A DNA stretch of 19,292 bases, taken from assembly GCA_934574045.1 (NCBI GenBank), contig CAKTMK010000042.1:1-19292 (forward strand). Direction: 5' to 3'. The notes below the pieces were generated by a model, which saw only the letters and a list, made by a program, of their open reading frames with translations, had not been told where the DNA came from and searched no databases. Both the position numbers and the translations under genes were made by a program. The DNA comes from an uncultured Oscillibacter sp. (GTDB lineage Bacteria > Bacillota > Clostridia > Oscillospirales > Oscillospiraceae). This document shows, one piece after another, positions 1 to 6,274 of this stretch (position 1 is its first letter; each line of letters opens with the position of its first letter).

Positions 1-1787
1 GTGATCTTGTGCGCACATTCATTCCTGCAGACGGTGCATACGCCATTCTCAAACTCGTTATGCGGGCAGACATAGCCGCAGGCGCAGACGTACTTCCCAT
101 CGATGTTCCGCGCAAACTCGTGCTTGGTATGCTCCACGACCACCAGAGCCATGTCATGCTCGGCGTAGTTATTTATGGTATACGCGTTCAAAAGGCCATT
201 GTCCTCGGTCAATGTCCCATTGCCCTCGTTATAGCTGCGCAGTCTGAACGCCGTGCCCTCGGGCAGATAGTCCGACAGGTGCTTGCCCTCCGGGACCTTC
301 AGGCCGTAGACCAGCGTCGCGCCCGTTTCAAGCGTCAGATTGCCGTTCTCCAGCTCGATCGCGGGGGCGGGAGGAAGCAGTGCGCCACCGTCCTTATTGC
401 TGCCGATCACGACCGCGTTTCCCTCTACCGTCACGCTGCCGCCGGTGATCTGGATCCCACATTTTCCGTTGGTACGCAGTTCCTGACTGATCGTTCCGTT
501 TTTCAGCGTCACGCTGCCGCCGGTGACGGTCAGCGGGGTCTTCTGTGTGATATTGGAATTAACATCCTCGTAGACACGCCATGTCTTCCCGTTCAGGTCA
601 ACGGTAAGCGTGCCGCCCGTGACGGTGACGTTTTCCGACACATCCCGCGCCAGCGTCACCGTGCCGCCGTCCGCCGCTTTCGCCGCCGCGTTGACGGCTG
701 CCTGCAGGGAGGCGTACTGCTGTCCGTTGTACTCCGCCGACTTTCTTATACCGCAGACACAAGCTCCGTCCTCCCCGAAGGTGTGCTTCTCACCAGCGGA
801 AGTCCAGCCACAACGATTGCAGCTTGTTTTGTGGGTCAGGCCGTCAGGATTGGGGTTATACTGCGTTGCATGCTCTTCCGTACCCAGCTTCTTCCCGCAG
901 ACGCAGTAAATATCGTGCTGACTGCCATCCGCGGAGACATATTTCTCAGCCTTGTGCGTTTCCGACCCGCCGTCCGCGCCGCACAGGGTGCAGGTCTTCG
1001 TGTGCTTGTCGTTCTCGACTTTGTACTCCCACACATGCTCGCTGCACTTGGTGACGGTAACGGAGGTGCCGTCGGTGATGCCGGGATCGCACGCAGTGTT
1101 CAGATCGTCTGTCCTGACGCATTTCATGCCCGGAGCGATTTTGACAGTCACTTTCCCTCTGGCATAGGCGCCATTTCCGATGGCCTGTGCGTCCTTGCCG
1201 CCCGACTTGGCCGTCACCGTGCCGCCGAAAATGTTCACCGCCATGGTGCTCTTGTACCCGTAGTTGGCGTTCGAGCCGATACCGGCGCCGAAAAGGCCCG
1301 AAAAAAATGGGTTGGACGTGCCCGTCGCTGTGATAACGCCGCCGTAGATGTTCAATGCAGTTTCATTGCCGTCCTGGGCGCTGTTGTCATAAATGCCAGC
1401 GCAGCCGGAGTCGGATGGACCGGAGCAGATCAGCGTGCCGGTGCCGCCGCTCTGTGCATAGATATTCAGGGTTGCCGGCTTTGTAAACTGGCCGTTCAGG
1501 GCAATGCCCTCGTTCAGCGTCACCGTCACTCCGTCGCAGAGGATCAGGTTGACGGTGCCGTAGACCTGAAGCGGGTCATCCGCTGTAAAGCTGCTATTGG
1601 CGGCGAACCATGTCTCCTCGCCCGCCGATGCGTCCGTGAAGCCCGCCGCCGTCAGTTCCGTGCAGCCCGCGTGTGTCTGCTCGGTACCGTCTGCGCCAAT
1701 GTAGGAAAACTCGCCCGCGGGGCGCACCGCGACGGTGGTATTGCCCACCACGCCATGGGTATCGTCGCTGTATTTGGACTCGCTTCT
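1..1787 (-). CDS. Beta-helix/CxxC surface protein, partial, N-terminus disrupted
   Basis: The minus-strand frame is open from 1787 to the left edge, where the gene is cut off. Its translation begins SESKYSDDTHGVVGNTTVAV, then a YIGADGTEQT segment and glycine/threonine-rich repeats such as NIYGGVITATG and NIFGGTVTAKSGG, typical of right-handed beta-helix surface proteins. A middle part (about 740-1060) carries many CxxC pairs with His (TCTLCGADGG, YCVCGKK, CNRCGW, CVCG). A second beta-helix part follows (LQAAVNAAAKAADGGTVTL, then VTGGSVTLKNG), and the left edge returns to CxxC motifs (CACGYVCPH, CTVCRNEC). A good ribosome binding site, AGGAGG, precedes ATGAAGAAG at 1791, but that ATG is in another frame and gives only 65 codons. 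The surface frame has a stop at 1790-1788, and its first possible start is GTG at 1751. No signal peptide is encoded. It may be a pseudogene, a recombined allele or a sequencing error. The extracellular role is inferred. Confidence 0.75.
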
Positions 1788-1840
1788 TCATTGCTCGTTC
1801 CTCCTGTATGTTCCAATTTTCGTTTGCACACAGCGTTCTT

Positions 1841-1865
1841 GTCCTCCGTATGGAATACGGAGGAC
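1841..1865 (-). promoter_or_regulatory. Perfect 11-bp hairpin in the surface-gene leader
   Basis: GTCCTCCGTAT and its exact reverse complement flank a 3-base loop, about 50 bases upstream of the AGGAGG/ATG at 1791 on the minus strand. One arm contains GGAGGA, which resembles a ribosome binding site and could sequester or mimic it. There is no following T run, so it is not a typical terminator. A run of eight C (1873-1880, G8 on the transcribed minus strand) lies just upstream. The rest of 1792-2249 holds promoters and palindromes listed separately and no credible gene. Confidence 0.6.
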
Positions 1866-1943
1866 AGGGGTACCCCCCCCTGCGGCGGGCCGGTTACGGT
1901 TTCCCGCTCCGGGCGCAGAAGCGCCCCCATTTTGTATGATACC

Positions 1944-1974
1944 ATTATACACCGCACGCCCGCGTGCGATACAA
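1944..1974 (-). promoter_or_regulatory. Minus-strand promoter with 19-bp spacer and palindrome
   Basis: On the minus strand there is TTGTAT (1974-1969), a 19-base spacer, and a perfect TATAAT (1949-1944). The spacer contains CGCACGC-GG-GCGTGCG (1968-1953), a perfect 7-2-7 palindrome. A long spacer with a palindrome inside is the arrangement seen at MerR-type promoters, but no MerR gene is in this window. It would give a leader of about 145 bases ahead of the surface gene. Confidence 0.5.
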
Positions 1975-1991
1975 GCCCCGTTTCCCGTTCC

Positions 1992-2024
1992 CTGCCCAAA
2001 TTTTATCCAAGACGATTTGGGCAG
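1992..2024. other. 10-bp inverted repeat between the two minus promoters
   Basis: CTGCCCAAAT and ATTTGGGCAG are exact reverse complements separated by 13 bases. The repeat lies within the leader of any transcript from the distal promoter at 2096-2124. It could be an attenuator or a protein site. There is no strong T tract on either side. Confidence 0.45.
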
Positions 2025-2095
2025 TTTGCTGAGAAACGGAGCGCGGTATTCCGCCGGAGCCGCCTGCTCCGGCACAGAACACCACATTATATTTT

Positions 2096-2140
2096 ATTAT
2101 AGAACACAAAGAGAAAAATGTAAATCATACCAAAGTATGA
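2096..2140 (-). promoter_or_regulatory. Distal minus-strand promoter with upstream palindrome
   Basis: Minus-strand TTTACA (2124-2119), 17-base spacer and TATAAT (2101-2096) make a near-consensus sigma-A promoter pointing toward the surface gene. A second TATAAT (2091-2086) lies just downstream. TCATAC-CAAA-GTATGA (2125-2140), a perfect 6-4-6 palindrome, abuts the -35 box and is a candidate operator. Confidence 0.6.
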
Positions 2141-2188
2141 GAGAAAGACGATCCCGCCCGTGCCGAAGCGCGGGCCGGAAGATGGCAC

Positions 2189-2217
2189 TTGAATGCGTCC
2201 GCCGCTTTTCGTATAAT
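2189..2217 (+). promoter_or_regulatory. Sigma-A-type promoter of the ECF sigma operon
   Basis: TTGAAT (2189-2194), a 17-base spacer and TATAAT (2212-2217) lie about 30 bases upstream of the sigma gene start. The match to the housekeeping consensus suggests the operon is made by the main sigma factor rather than by its own product. It is divergent from the surface-gene promoters. Confidence 0.75.
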
Positions 2218-2249
2218 GTCCGTGAGCTGGAAGGAAAGGAGGCGGCGGG

Positions 2250-2804
2250 ATGATCCCGGACGAGACGCTGTACCGCCGCTATCTGGGCGGCGACGACGAG
2301 GGGCTGAACGCGCTGATGGAGCGCCACGGCGACCGGCTGACGCTCTATCTGGACGGCTGCCTGCACGATACCCACGAGGCGGAGGACGTGATGATTGAGG
2401 CGTTTGCCCGCCTGATCGCCAGCCGTCCGGACATCCGGGACGGCGGCTTCCGGGCCTATCTTTACAAGACCGCCCGCCGCCTTGCGCTCCGGCTGCTGGC
2501 CCGGCGGCGGGCGCGGCAGACGTTTTCGCTGGACGAGCTGACGGAGGAGCCGGAGGGCCGTGAGCTGGTGGAGCAGACCGTTCAGGCGGCGGAGAGCGGG
2601 CGCATCCTGCGCGCGTGCATGGCGGAGCTGCGGCCGGACTACCGCGAGGCGCTGTTTCTGGTCTATTTCGAGGGACTGAGCCACGCGGAGGCCGCCGCCG
2701 TCATGGGCAAGTGGGAAAAGCAGGTGGCGGACCTTGTTTACCGCGGAAGAAACGCGCTGCGAAAGCGTCTGGAACAGGAGGGGATCAGCCATGCGCACGA
2801 ATGA
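2250..2804 (+). CDS. ECF-type RNA polymerase sigma factor
   Basis: This 184-residue protein has the two-domain layout and length of sigma70-family ECF factors. Region 2 spans about residues 8-85, with the region 2.2 motif EAEDVMIEAFARL and the basic region 2.3/2.4 FRAYLYKTARRLALRLL. A short acidic linker follows. Region 4 is about residues 118-175 and carries the helix-turn-helix YFEGLSHAEAAAVMG, then VADLVYRGRNALRKRL. The ribosome binding site AAGGAGG sits 7 bases before the ATG. The next gene overlaps it by 14 bases, so the two are translationally coupled. It should direct polymerase to a specific regulon, which is unknown. The linked membrane proteins and PrsW-type protease suggest release from a membrane regulator on an envelope signal (inference). 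Confidence 0.93.
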   Translation: MIPDETLYRRYLGGDDEGLNALMERHGDRLTLYLDGCLHDTHEAEDVMIEAFARLIASRPDIRDGGFRAYLYKTARRLALRLLARRRARQTFSLDELTEEPEGRELVEQTVQAAESGRILRACMAELRPDYREALFLVYFEGLSHAEAAAVMGKWEKQVADLVYRGRNALRKRLEQEGISHAHE

Positions 2805-3111
2805 GGCCCGCGCCGCCGCAGTCCGGCGGCGGGCGGAGGAGCTGGAGCGGCAGGCCCGCCGCAGGCGCGGGCGGGCGGCGGCTGCCCTCTGCGTAACGGC
2901 GGGGCTTGGACTGACCGTGTGGGCCGCGCTGGCGGCCACCGGCGCGGCGGACGGCTCGGGCGCGGAGTACGGCGGCGGACTGACCGCCAGCATATTCAGC
3001 GGCGGGAGCCTTGGGTATCTGGCGGTGGGGCTGCTGGCGTTCGCGCTGGGCGCGTGCGTCACGCTGCTGTGCCTGCGCCTGTGGGACGGCGGAGGACGGC
3101 GGAATGATTGA
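2791..3111 (+). CDS. Small two-helix membrane protein, candidate sigma regulator
   Basis: The 106-residue product starts MRTNEARAAAVRRRAEELER. The ATG at 2791 is chosen for its AGGAGGGG ribosome binding site inside the sigma gene. It has a charged, very Arg-rich N-terminal helix (residues 1-30), a hydrophobic segment (about 31-50), a polar loop of about 20-25 residues, a second hydrophobic segment (about 74-96) and a short basic tail. Both ends are predicted cytoplasmic. Its position directly after an ECF sigma gene is where anti-sigma factors normally sit, but the zinc anti-sigma HxxxCxxC motif is absent. It is paralogous in layout and sequence to the protein at 4473-4820. The anti-sigma role is inference from context only; I do not recognise a named family. 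Confidence 0.8.
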   Translation: MRTNEARAAAVRRRAEELERQARRRRGRAAAALCVTAGLGLTVWAALAATGAADGSGAEYGGGLTASIFSGGSLGYLAVGLLAFALGACVTLLCLRLWDGGGRRND

Positions 3112-3727
3112 GCTGGCGGACTATCTGGTGCAGCTTTCCGCGGCGGCAGCGGGCTTCTGCGCCGCCCTGCGGCGGTATCTGCGGCTCCGCCGCCAGCCGT
3201 GGTTCCTGCTGGCGTGCTTTTACGGCACCTTCGCCCTCGGCACCCTGTACTGGACGTTGCACCTGCTGCTGCAGCAGGAGACGCCGCAGATCTTTTACGT
3301 CTCCGACCTTGCTTGGACGGCCAGCTTCGTCTTTCTCCTGACGCTGTCGTTCACGCTGCCCGGCGCGGCGGAGCGGCGCTTCCGCGCGCCGCTGTGCTGG
3401 GCGGTCCCGGCGGTATGCCTGCCGCAGTTCGGGCTGTACGTCACCCACGGGGACGTGCTGTCCAATGTGCTCATGTGCGGCATGACGATGCTGCTGGCGT
3501 GGCGCGCCGTCCGGGGTCTGGCATGGGCCGGACGCTCCGGGGAGGGGCGGCTGCGCCCCTTCCACAGGGCGGTCCTCTGCTTCACGGCGCTGGAATACGC
3601 CCTGTGGACCGCCTCCTGCTTCTGGACCGGGGACACGCTGAAAAACCCCTATTTCTGGTTCGACCTCCTGCTCTCGCTGGCCATGCTGGGGTTCCTCCCG
3701 GCGGTGAGAAAGGCGGCGGACGCATGA
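3104..3727 (+). CDS. Seven-helix integral membrane protein of unknown family
   Basis: The ATG at 3104 follows GGAGG and overlaps the previous stop by 8 bases. The 207-residue product is almost entirely hydrophobic. I count seven likely membrane segments, near residues 4-22, 32-56, 66-85, 96-113, 117-137, 154-173 and 182-200. Arg-rich loops follow helices 1 (RRYLRLRR), 3 (ERRFR) and 5. The layout recalls seven-helix sensory modules of bacterial kinases, but no output domain is attached. A role as signal sensor or partner of the small membrane regulator or the protease is plausible from the operon only. The function is unknown. Confidence 0.85.
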   Translation: MIELADYLVQLSAAAAGFCAALRRYLRLRRQPWFLLACFYGTFALGTLYWTLHLLLQQETPQIFYVSDLAWTASFVFLLTLSFTLPGAAERRFRAPLCWAVPAVCLPQFGLYVTHGDVLSNVLMCGMTMLLAWRAVRGLAWAGRSGEGRLRPFHRAVLCFTALEYALWTASCFWTGDTLKNPYFWFDLLLSLAMLGFLPAVRKAADA

Positions 3728-4365
3728 CGTACATTGAAAATATTTTCGTCTGCATGGCGGCGCCGCTGGCCGCGGCGCTGCTGTTTCTGGGGCGCAAGGG
3801 CCGCCCCGCCCTGCTGTTCTGTCTGGCGGGGATGGGGGCGTGCCTGCTCTCGGCGTATCTCAACACGTTTTTCGCCCAGCTCTGCCGCGCGGACGCGGTG
3901 AACGCCGCCACGCAGGTGGCGCCGGTGGTGGAGGAGATCATGAAGCTGCTGCCGCTGCTCTTTTACCTCGCGGTGTTCGAGCCGGAGGCGAAGCGGTTCC
4001 GGCTGGCCGCCATCGTGACCGCCGCCAGCTTCGCCACGTTTGAAAACGTCTGCTATCTGACCCAGAACGGTGCGGGACAGTTCACCTATCTCCTGATCCG
4101 CGGCTTTGGGACGGGGGCCATGCACGTGGTCTGCGGCAGCGTTTACGGCAGCGCCCTGCGCCCCGTGTGGACGGACCGCGCCCTGCGGGCGTCCTGCATT
4201 CTGGGTCTTTTGTGTGTGGCCATCATCTACCACGCCATCTATAACCTCCTTGTGAGCGTGGGTGGCGCGCCGCGGCTGGCGGCCTATTTCGTCCCGATGC
4301 TCACGGCGCTGTGCTTCCGCGCCGCGGGCGGGTGGGAGCGTCCCCTCGGCAGAACGGACCGCTGA
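3724..4365 (+). CDS. prsW: PrsW-family intramembrane metalloprotease
   Basis: The gene overlaps the previous one by the ATGA stop/start. The 213-residue membrane protein shows the PrsW motif set: EExxK in VVEEIMKLLP (E70, E71, K74), FATFENV (F106-E107-N108), a conserved Arg followed by GTGAMHVV (R126, H134), and YHAIYNLL (H170, N174). These are the expected catalytic or metal-binding residues and lie in or near membrane segments. In Bacillus subtilis, PrsW makes the first cut in the anti-sigma factor RsiW and so frees SigW. Finding it in an operon with an ECF sigma factor suggests the same job here. The substrate is not shown by the sequence; the two small two-helix proteins nearby are candidates. 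The stop codon lies inside the operon terminator. Confidence 0.9.
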   Translation: MTYIENIFVCMAAPLAAALLFLGRKGRPALLFCLAGMGACLLSAYLNTFFAQLCRADAVNAATQVAPVVEEIMKLLPLLFYLAVFEPEAKRFRLAAIVTAASFATFENVCYLTQNGAGQFTYLLIRGFGTGAMHVVCGSVYGSALRPVWTDRALRASCILGLLCVAIIYHAIYNLLVSVGGAPRLAAYFVPMLTALCFRAAGGWERPLGRTDR

Positions 4366-4386
4366 ACGGCGGCCCGTTCTTTTTTT
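4351..4386 (+). terminator. Rho-independent terminator of the sigma operon
   Basis: AGAACGG-A-CCGC pairs with GCGG-C-CCGTTCT (one mismatch, 6-base loop), followed by a run of seven T. It overlaps the last codons of the PrsW-type gene. Confidence 0.85.
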
Positions 4387-4414
4387 GAAAAAATTTTCGG
4401 TTTTGGGTGCGTAG

Positions 4415-4472
4415 TTTTCAAAAATCCCGCCTCTACATAGGTAACAGGATATTTCAGAGAGGGGGACTGCGG
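4415..4472 (+). promoter_or_regulatory. Possible ECF-dependent promoter region
   Basis: Between the terminator and the 4473 gene lies an AT-rich stretch, then CTCTACATAGGTAACAGG and GAGAGGGGG (ribosome binding site). No good sigma-A boxes are seen. The GTAGTTTTC and CTCTACATAG blocks could be -35/-10 elements of an alternative sigma, possibly the one encoded at 2250. This is inference without direct support. Confidence 0.3.
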
Positions 4473-4820
4473 ATGACCGACACCTCGGAGCGCGTCCGGC
4501 GCGCGAAGGACGCGGCGGGGCGGCTGACGCGGCGGCGGGAGCGGAACGCGCTGCGCCGTCTAGGCGCGCTGTGCGCGGCGCTGGCGCTGAGCCTTGCCGG
4601 GGCGCTGGCCCAGTTTACCGGCGGCGCGGAGGGCGCGGTGCTGGGAATGCACGGAGCCACGCTGCTCTCAGACAGCGCGGGCGGCTACGTGCTGGTGGCG
4701 GTGGCATCGTTTGCGCTGTCGTCGGCGCTGACGCTGGCCTGCGTGCGCCTGCGCGAACAAGGCCGGCAGAGCGAGACCAAAGACCGTGAAAGGGCGGAGC
4801 CGCCCTCGGCGGATCAATAG
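4473..4820 (+). CDS. Second small two-helix membrane protein, paralog of the 2791 gene
   Basis: The 115-residue product starts MTDTSERVRRAKDAAGRLTR. The ATG at 4473 is picked because a GAGAGGGGG ribosome binding site precedes it. The layout copies the 2791-3111 protein: basic N-terminal helix (RRRERNALRR), first hydrophobic segment (LGALCAALALSLAGAL), a loop of about 30 residues, second hydrophobic segment (GGYVLVAVASFALSSALTLACVRL) and a charged tail. The pairs FALGACVTLLCLRL and FALSSALTLACVRL make the kinship clear. It sits after the operon terminator, so it is probably transcribed separately. It could be a second regulator, a decoy substrate or a regulon member. The function is unknown. 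Confidence 0.8.
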   Translation: MTDTSERVRRAKDAAGRLTRRRERNALRRLGALCAALALSLAGALAQFTGGAEGAVLGMHGATLLSDSAGGYVLVAVASFALSSALTLACVRLREQGRQSETKDRERAEPPSADQ

Positions 4821-4826
4821 CATTTT

Positions 4827-4865
4827 CCAAGGGGATATCCCCTTGGCTCCTCCGCAGGAGGAGCC
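4827..4865 (+). promoter_or_regulatory. Two back-to-back perfect palindromes before the 4892 gene
   Basis: CCAAGGGGATATCCCCTTGG (4827-4846) is a perfect 20-base palindrome. It is immediately joined to GGCTCCTCC-GCA-GGAGGAGCC (4845-4865), a 9-bp stem with a 3-base loop. The second stem holds a GGAGGAG that is not the ribosome binding site of the next gene (GGAGG near 4881). They may act as a terminator for the 4473 gene, an attenuator for the 4892 gene, or be a mobile intergenic repeat. No T run follows. Confidence 0.6.
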
Positions 4866-4891
4866 GGACGAATCATTACGGAGGTATCACG

Positions 4892-5227
4892 ATGAAACGA
4901 ACGCTATGGACCCTTTTGCTGGCCCTCGGCATGACGCTGGCGCTGTGCGTGGGCGCGGGCGCGACGACGCAGACTGACTTTGATGAGGCTCTGAATACGG
5001 GGAAAACCGTCAAGCTGGAGAACGACTTCACATACTCCGGTCTCTTGTATGTTTACAGTTCTCTCGCCATCGACCTGAACGGCTATGCGCTGGAGATCCC
5101 TGACGGCATCTATGTCGCTCAAGGCGCTCGCCTGACCATCAAGGACAACAGCGGCAGAACTACACCCCACAGCTTCAAGCGCACCGGCGGCCGCTGGGAG
5201 TGGGACAAAACCGGTACTCCCTTTTAA
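4892..5227 (+). pseudogene. Truncated secreted surface protein (signal peptide plus start of beta-helix)
   Basis: The 111-residue frame starts after GGAGG with a clear signal peptide (MKRTLWTLLLALGMTLALCV, cleavage likely near GAGA/TTQTD). It continues with TDFDEALNTGKTVKLENDF, IDLNGYALEIPDGIYVAQGA and LTIKDNSGRT, the opening of right-handed beta-helix surface proteins that normally run to many hundreds of residues. It stops just after WEWDKTGTPF, exactly where base composition changes from GC-rich to AT-rich. This looks like truncation by insertion of the defence island. It may still be secreted as a short protein. No continuation of the gene is seen on the right side of the island. Confidence 0.7.
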
Positions 5228-5292
5228 GTTAATTGTTGCTACTGCTTGGGTAGCCAATTATAATGTAGATTTATTCATTAAGGGACATAAAG

Positions 5293-5323
5293 TGAGGCTC
5301 CATCCTTATCGGGTGGAGCCTCA
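5293..5323. terminator. Terminator downstream of the methyltransferase gene
   Basis: TGAGGCTCCATCC and GGGTGGAGCCTCA form a 13-bp stem (one G-T pair) around a TTATC loop, just after the minus-strand methyltransferase stop. Sequence on both sides is AT-rich, so it may work in both directions. Confidence 0.75.
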
Positions 5324-5330
5324 ACATTTA

Positions 5331-6188
5331 TTACCAAGTTAGTAGAAGTTTATCATGTACAACCTCGTTAGTCATACCCTTACCGGAGTTTTGCAGACGA
5401 TCTATCATTGAAGTGCCACAGTTAACTATCAGCTCTCTTTCAAATAGTCCAGATGGAATATCAACAGAAATGTCTTTTTTCTTCGACTCTCGGGTACTGT
5501 TAATCGAAAGCATCACATAGGCACCGCGATCTTTACATTCTGCAATCTTGTTCCATAAACACTCAATGTTAAATGCTTGCGCTCCGTAAATAATGCTCTG
5601 ACTATGGGTATATGGAGGATCACAATAAACTAAGTCTCCGCATTGAGGTTTTGACATGGCTTCTTCAAAGCTTTTAACATTAAAGTCTGCTTTCTGTACT
5701 AAATCAGACCACAGGTTTACTCTTTGCTCGAATGAAGATGGACTGATGGGTTTATGAGGTCCTCTGGGCGTACTCATATATCCATCAGCCTTTCGAAATC
5801 GAATAATGCCAGAATAGCAGGTTCTTGATAACAAACAAAAATCATAGGCATTGTGGCTTTGATTGAAGCGATCTTTTATGACCTCATACTGAACTTCTGG
5901 ATTATCATAGTATGCGGAAATTTCCTTAGCGTAGTAATCAGCAAGCTCTGAAGGATTATCTTTTACTGATCTGAATATATCAATCAAGAACGGAAGGACA
6001 TCGCTACCATAGGCATGTTCAAAGTGAGGGAACATGCTTGTAGCATCTTGCATAAGCAATTCTGCAAGAACTGCACCACTTCCAAGGAATGGTTCATAGT
6101 AATTGTTGAATGAACTTGGCATATAAGATACGATTGTATCTGCAAATCTCTGTTTGTTTCCTATCCATTTTAGGAGTGCGGGAACCAT
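5331..6188 (-). CDS. D12-class (Dam-like) DNA adenine-N6 methyltransferase
   Basis: The 285-residue enzyme has the motif order of the alpha/D12 class: motif X LLKWIGNKQRF (residues 5-15), AdoMet-binding motif I YEPFLGSGAV (31-40), and catalytic motif IV DPPYTHSQ (190-197). It should transfer a methyl group from S-adenosylmethionine to N6 of adenine in a short DNA site, protecting host DNA from the linked nuclease. The site is not readable from sequence. The start at 6188 follows GAGGTGAT. It is divergent from the controller gene across an 86-base control region. Low-GC codon use matches the island, not the host flanks. The family call is secure. Confidence 0.95.
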   Translation of the reverse strand: MVPALLKWIGNKQRFADTIVSYMPSSFNNYYEPFLGSGAVLAELLMQDATSMFPHFEHAYGSDVLPFLIDIFRSVKDNPSELADYYAKEISAYYDNPEVQYEVIKDRFNQSHNAYDFCLLSRTCYSGIIRFRKADGYMSTPRGPHKPISPSSFEQRVNLWSDLVQKADFNVKSFEEAMSKPQCGDLVYCDPPYTHSQSIIYGAQAFNIECLWNKIAECKDRGAYVMLSINSTRESKKKDISVDIPSGLFERELIVNCGTSMIDRLQNSGKGMTNEVVHDKLLLTW

Positions 6189-6209
6189 TCTATCACCTCA
6201 CTATCGTAA

Positions 6210-6250
6210 CTTATAGTCTGTAGACGTAAAGTCTACATCGACATTATAAT
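6210..6250. promoter_or_regulatory. Divergent R-M control region with C-box-like operators
   Basis: Two AGTCT direct repeats start 15 bases apart (6215 and 6230), each followed by an AGAC or CGAC half, as in controller-protein boxes. TGTAGAC-GTAAA-GTCTACA (6219-6237) is a perfect 7-5-7 palindrome and GTCT-GT-AGAC (6216-6225) overlaps it. For the controller gene a perfect TATAAT lies at 6245-6250, with TAGACG at 6221-6226 as a weak -35 inside the operators. A minus-strand TATAAG (6215-6210) can serve the methyltransferase. Controller binding could therefore switch both directions. Confidence 0.7.
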
Positions 6251-6274
6251 AAATTCGATGGGAGGTGTCAAGTA

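Noticed and set aside
1944..1974. A MerR-controlled promoter
   Set aside because: The long spacer and palindrome fit the pattern, but the -35 is weak and no MerR gene is present, so only a promoter with a palindrome is annotated.
9..2102. Long plus-strand open frame of 697 codons
   Set aside because: It is codon-aligned antisense to the minus-strand surface gene, has no ribosome binding site, and its composition (Arg/Ala/Val-rich, no motif) is that of a shadow. The minus strand reads as recognisable beta-helix and CxxC protein.
2097..3062. Minus-strand open frame of 321 codons opposite the sigma gene
   Set aside because: Pro/Arg/Ala-rich antisense shadow of the sigma factor and the two-helix protein; no family motif or start signal.
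2791..3111. Classical zinc anti-sigma (ZAS) factor
   Set aside because: The position fits, but no HxxxCxxC motif exists in the N-terminal part; only a candidate regulator role is kept.
3199..4365. Plus-strand frame of 388 codons with an early start, suggesting a longer protease
   Set aside because: The first half is an out-of-frame reading of the seven-helix gene. The real start is the ATGA overlap at 3724.
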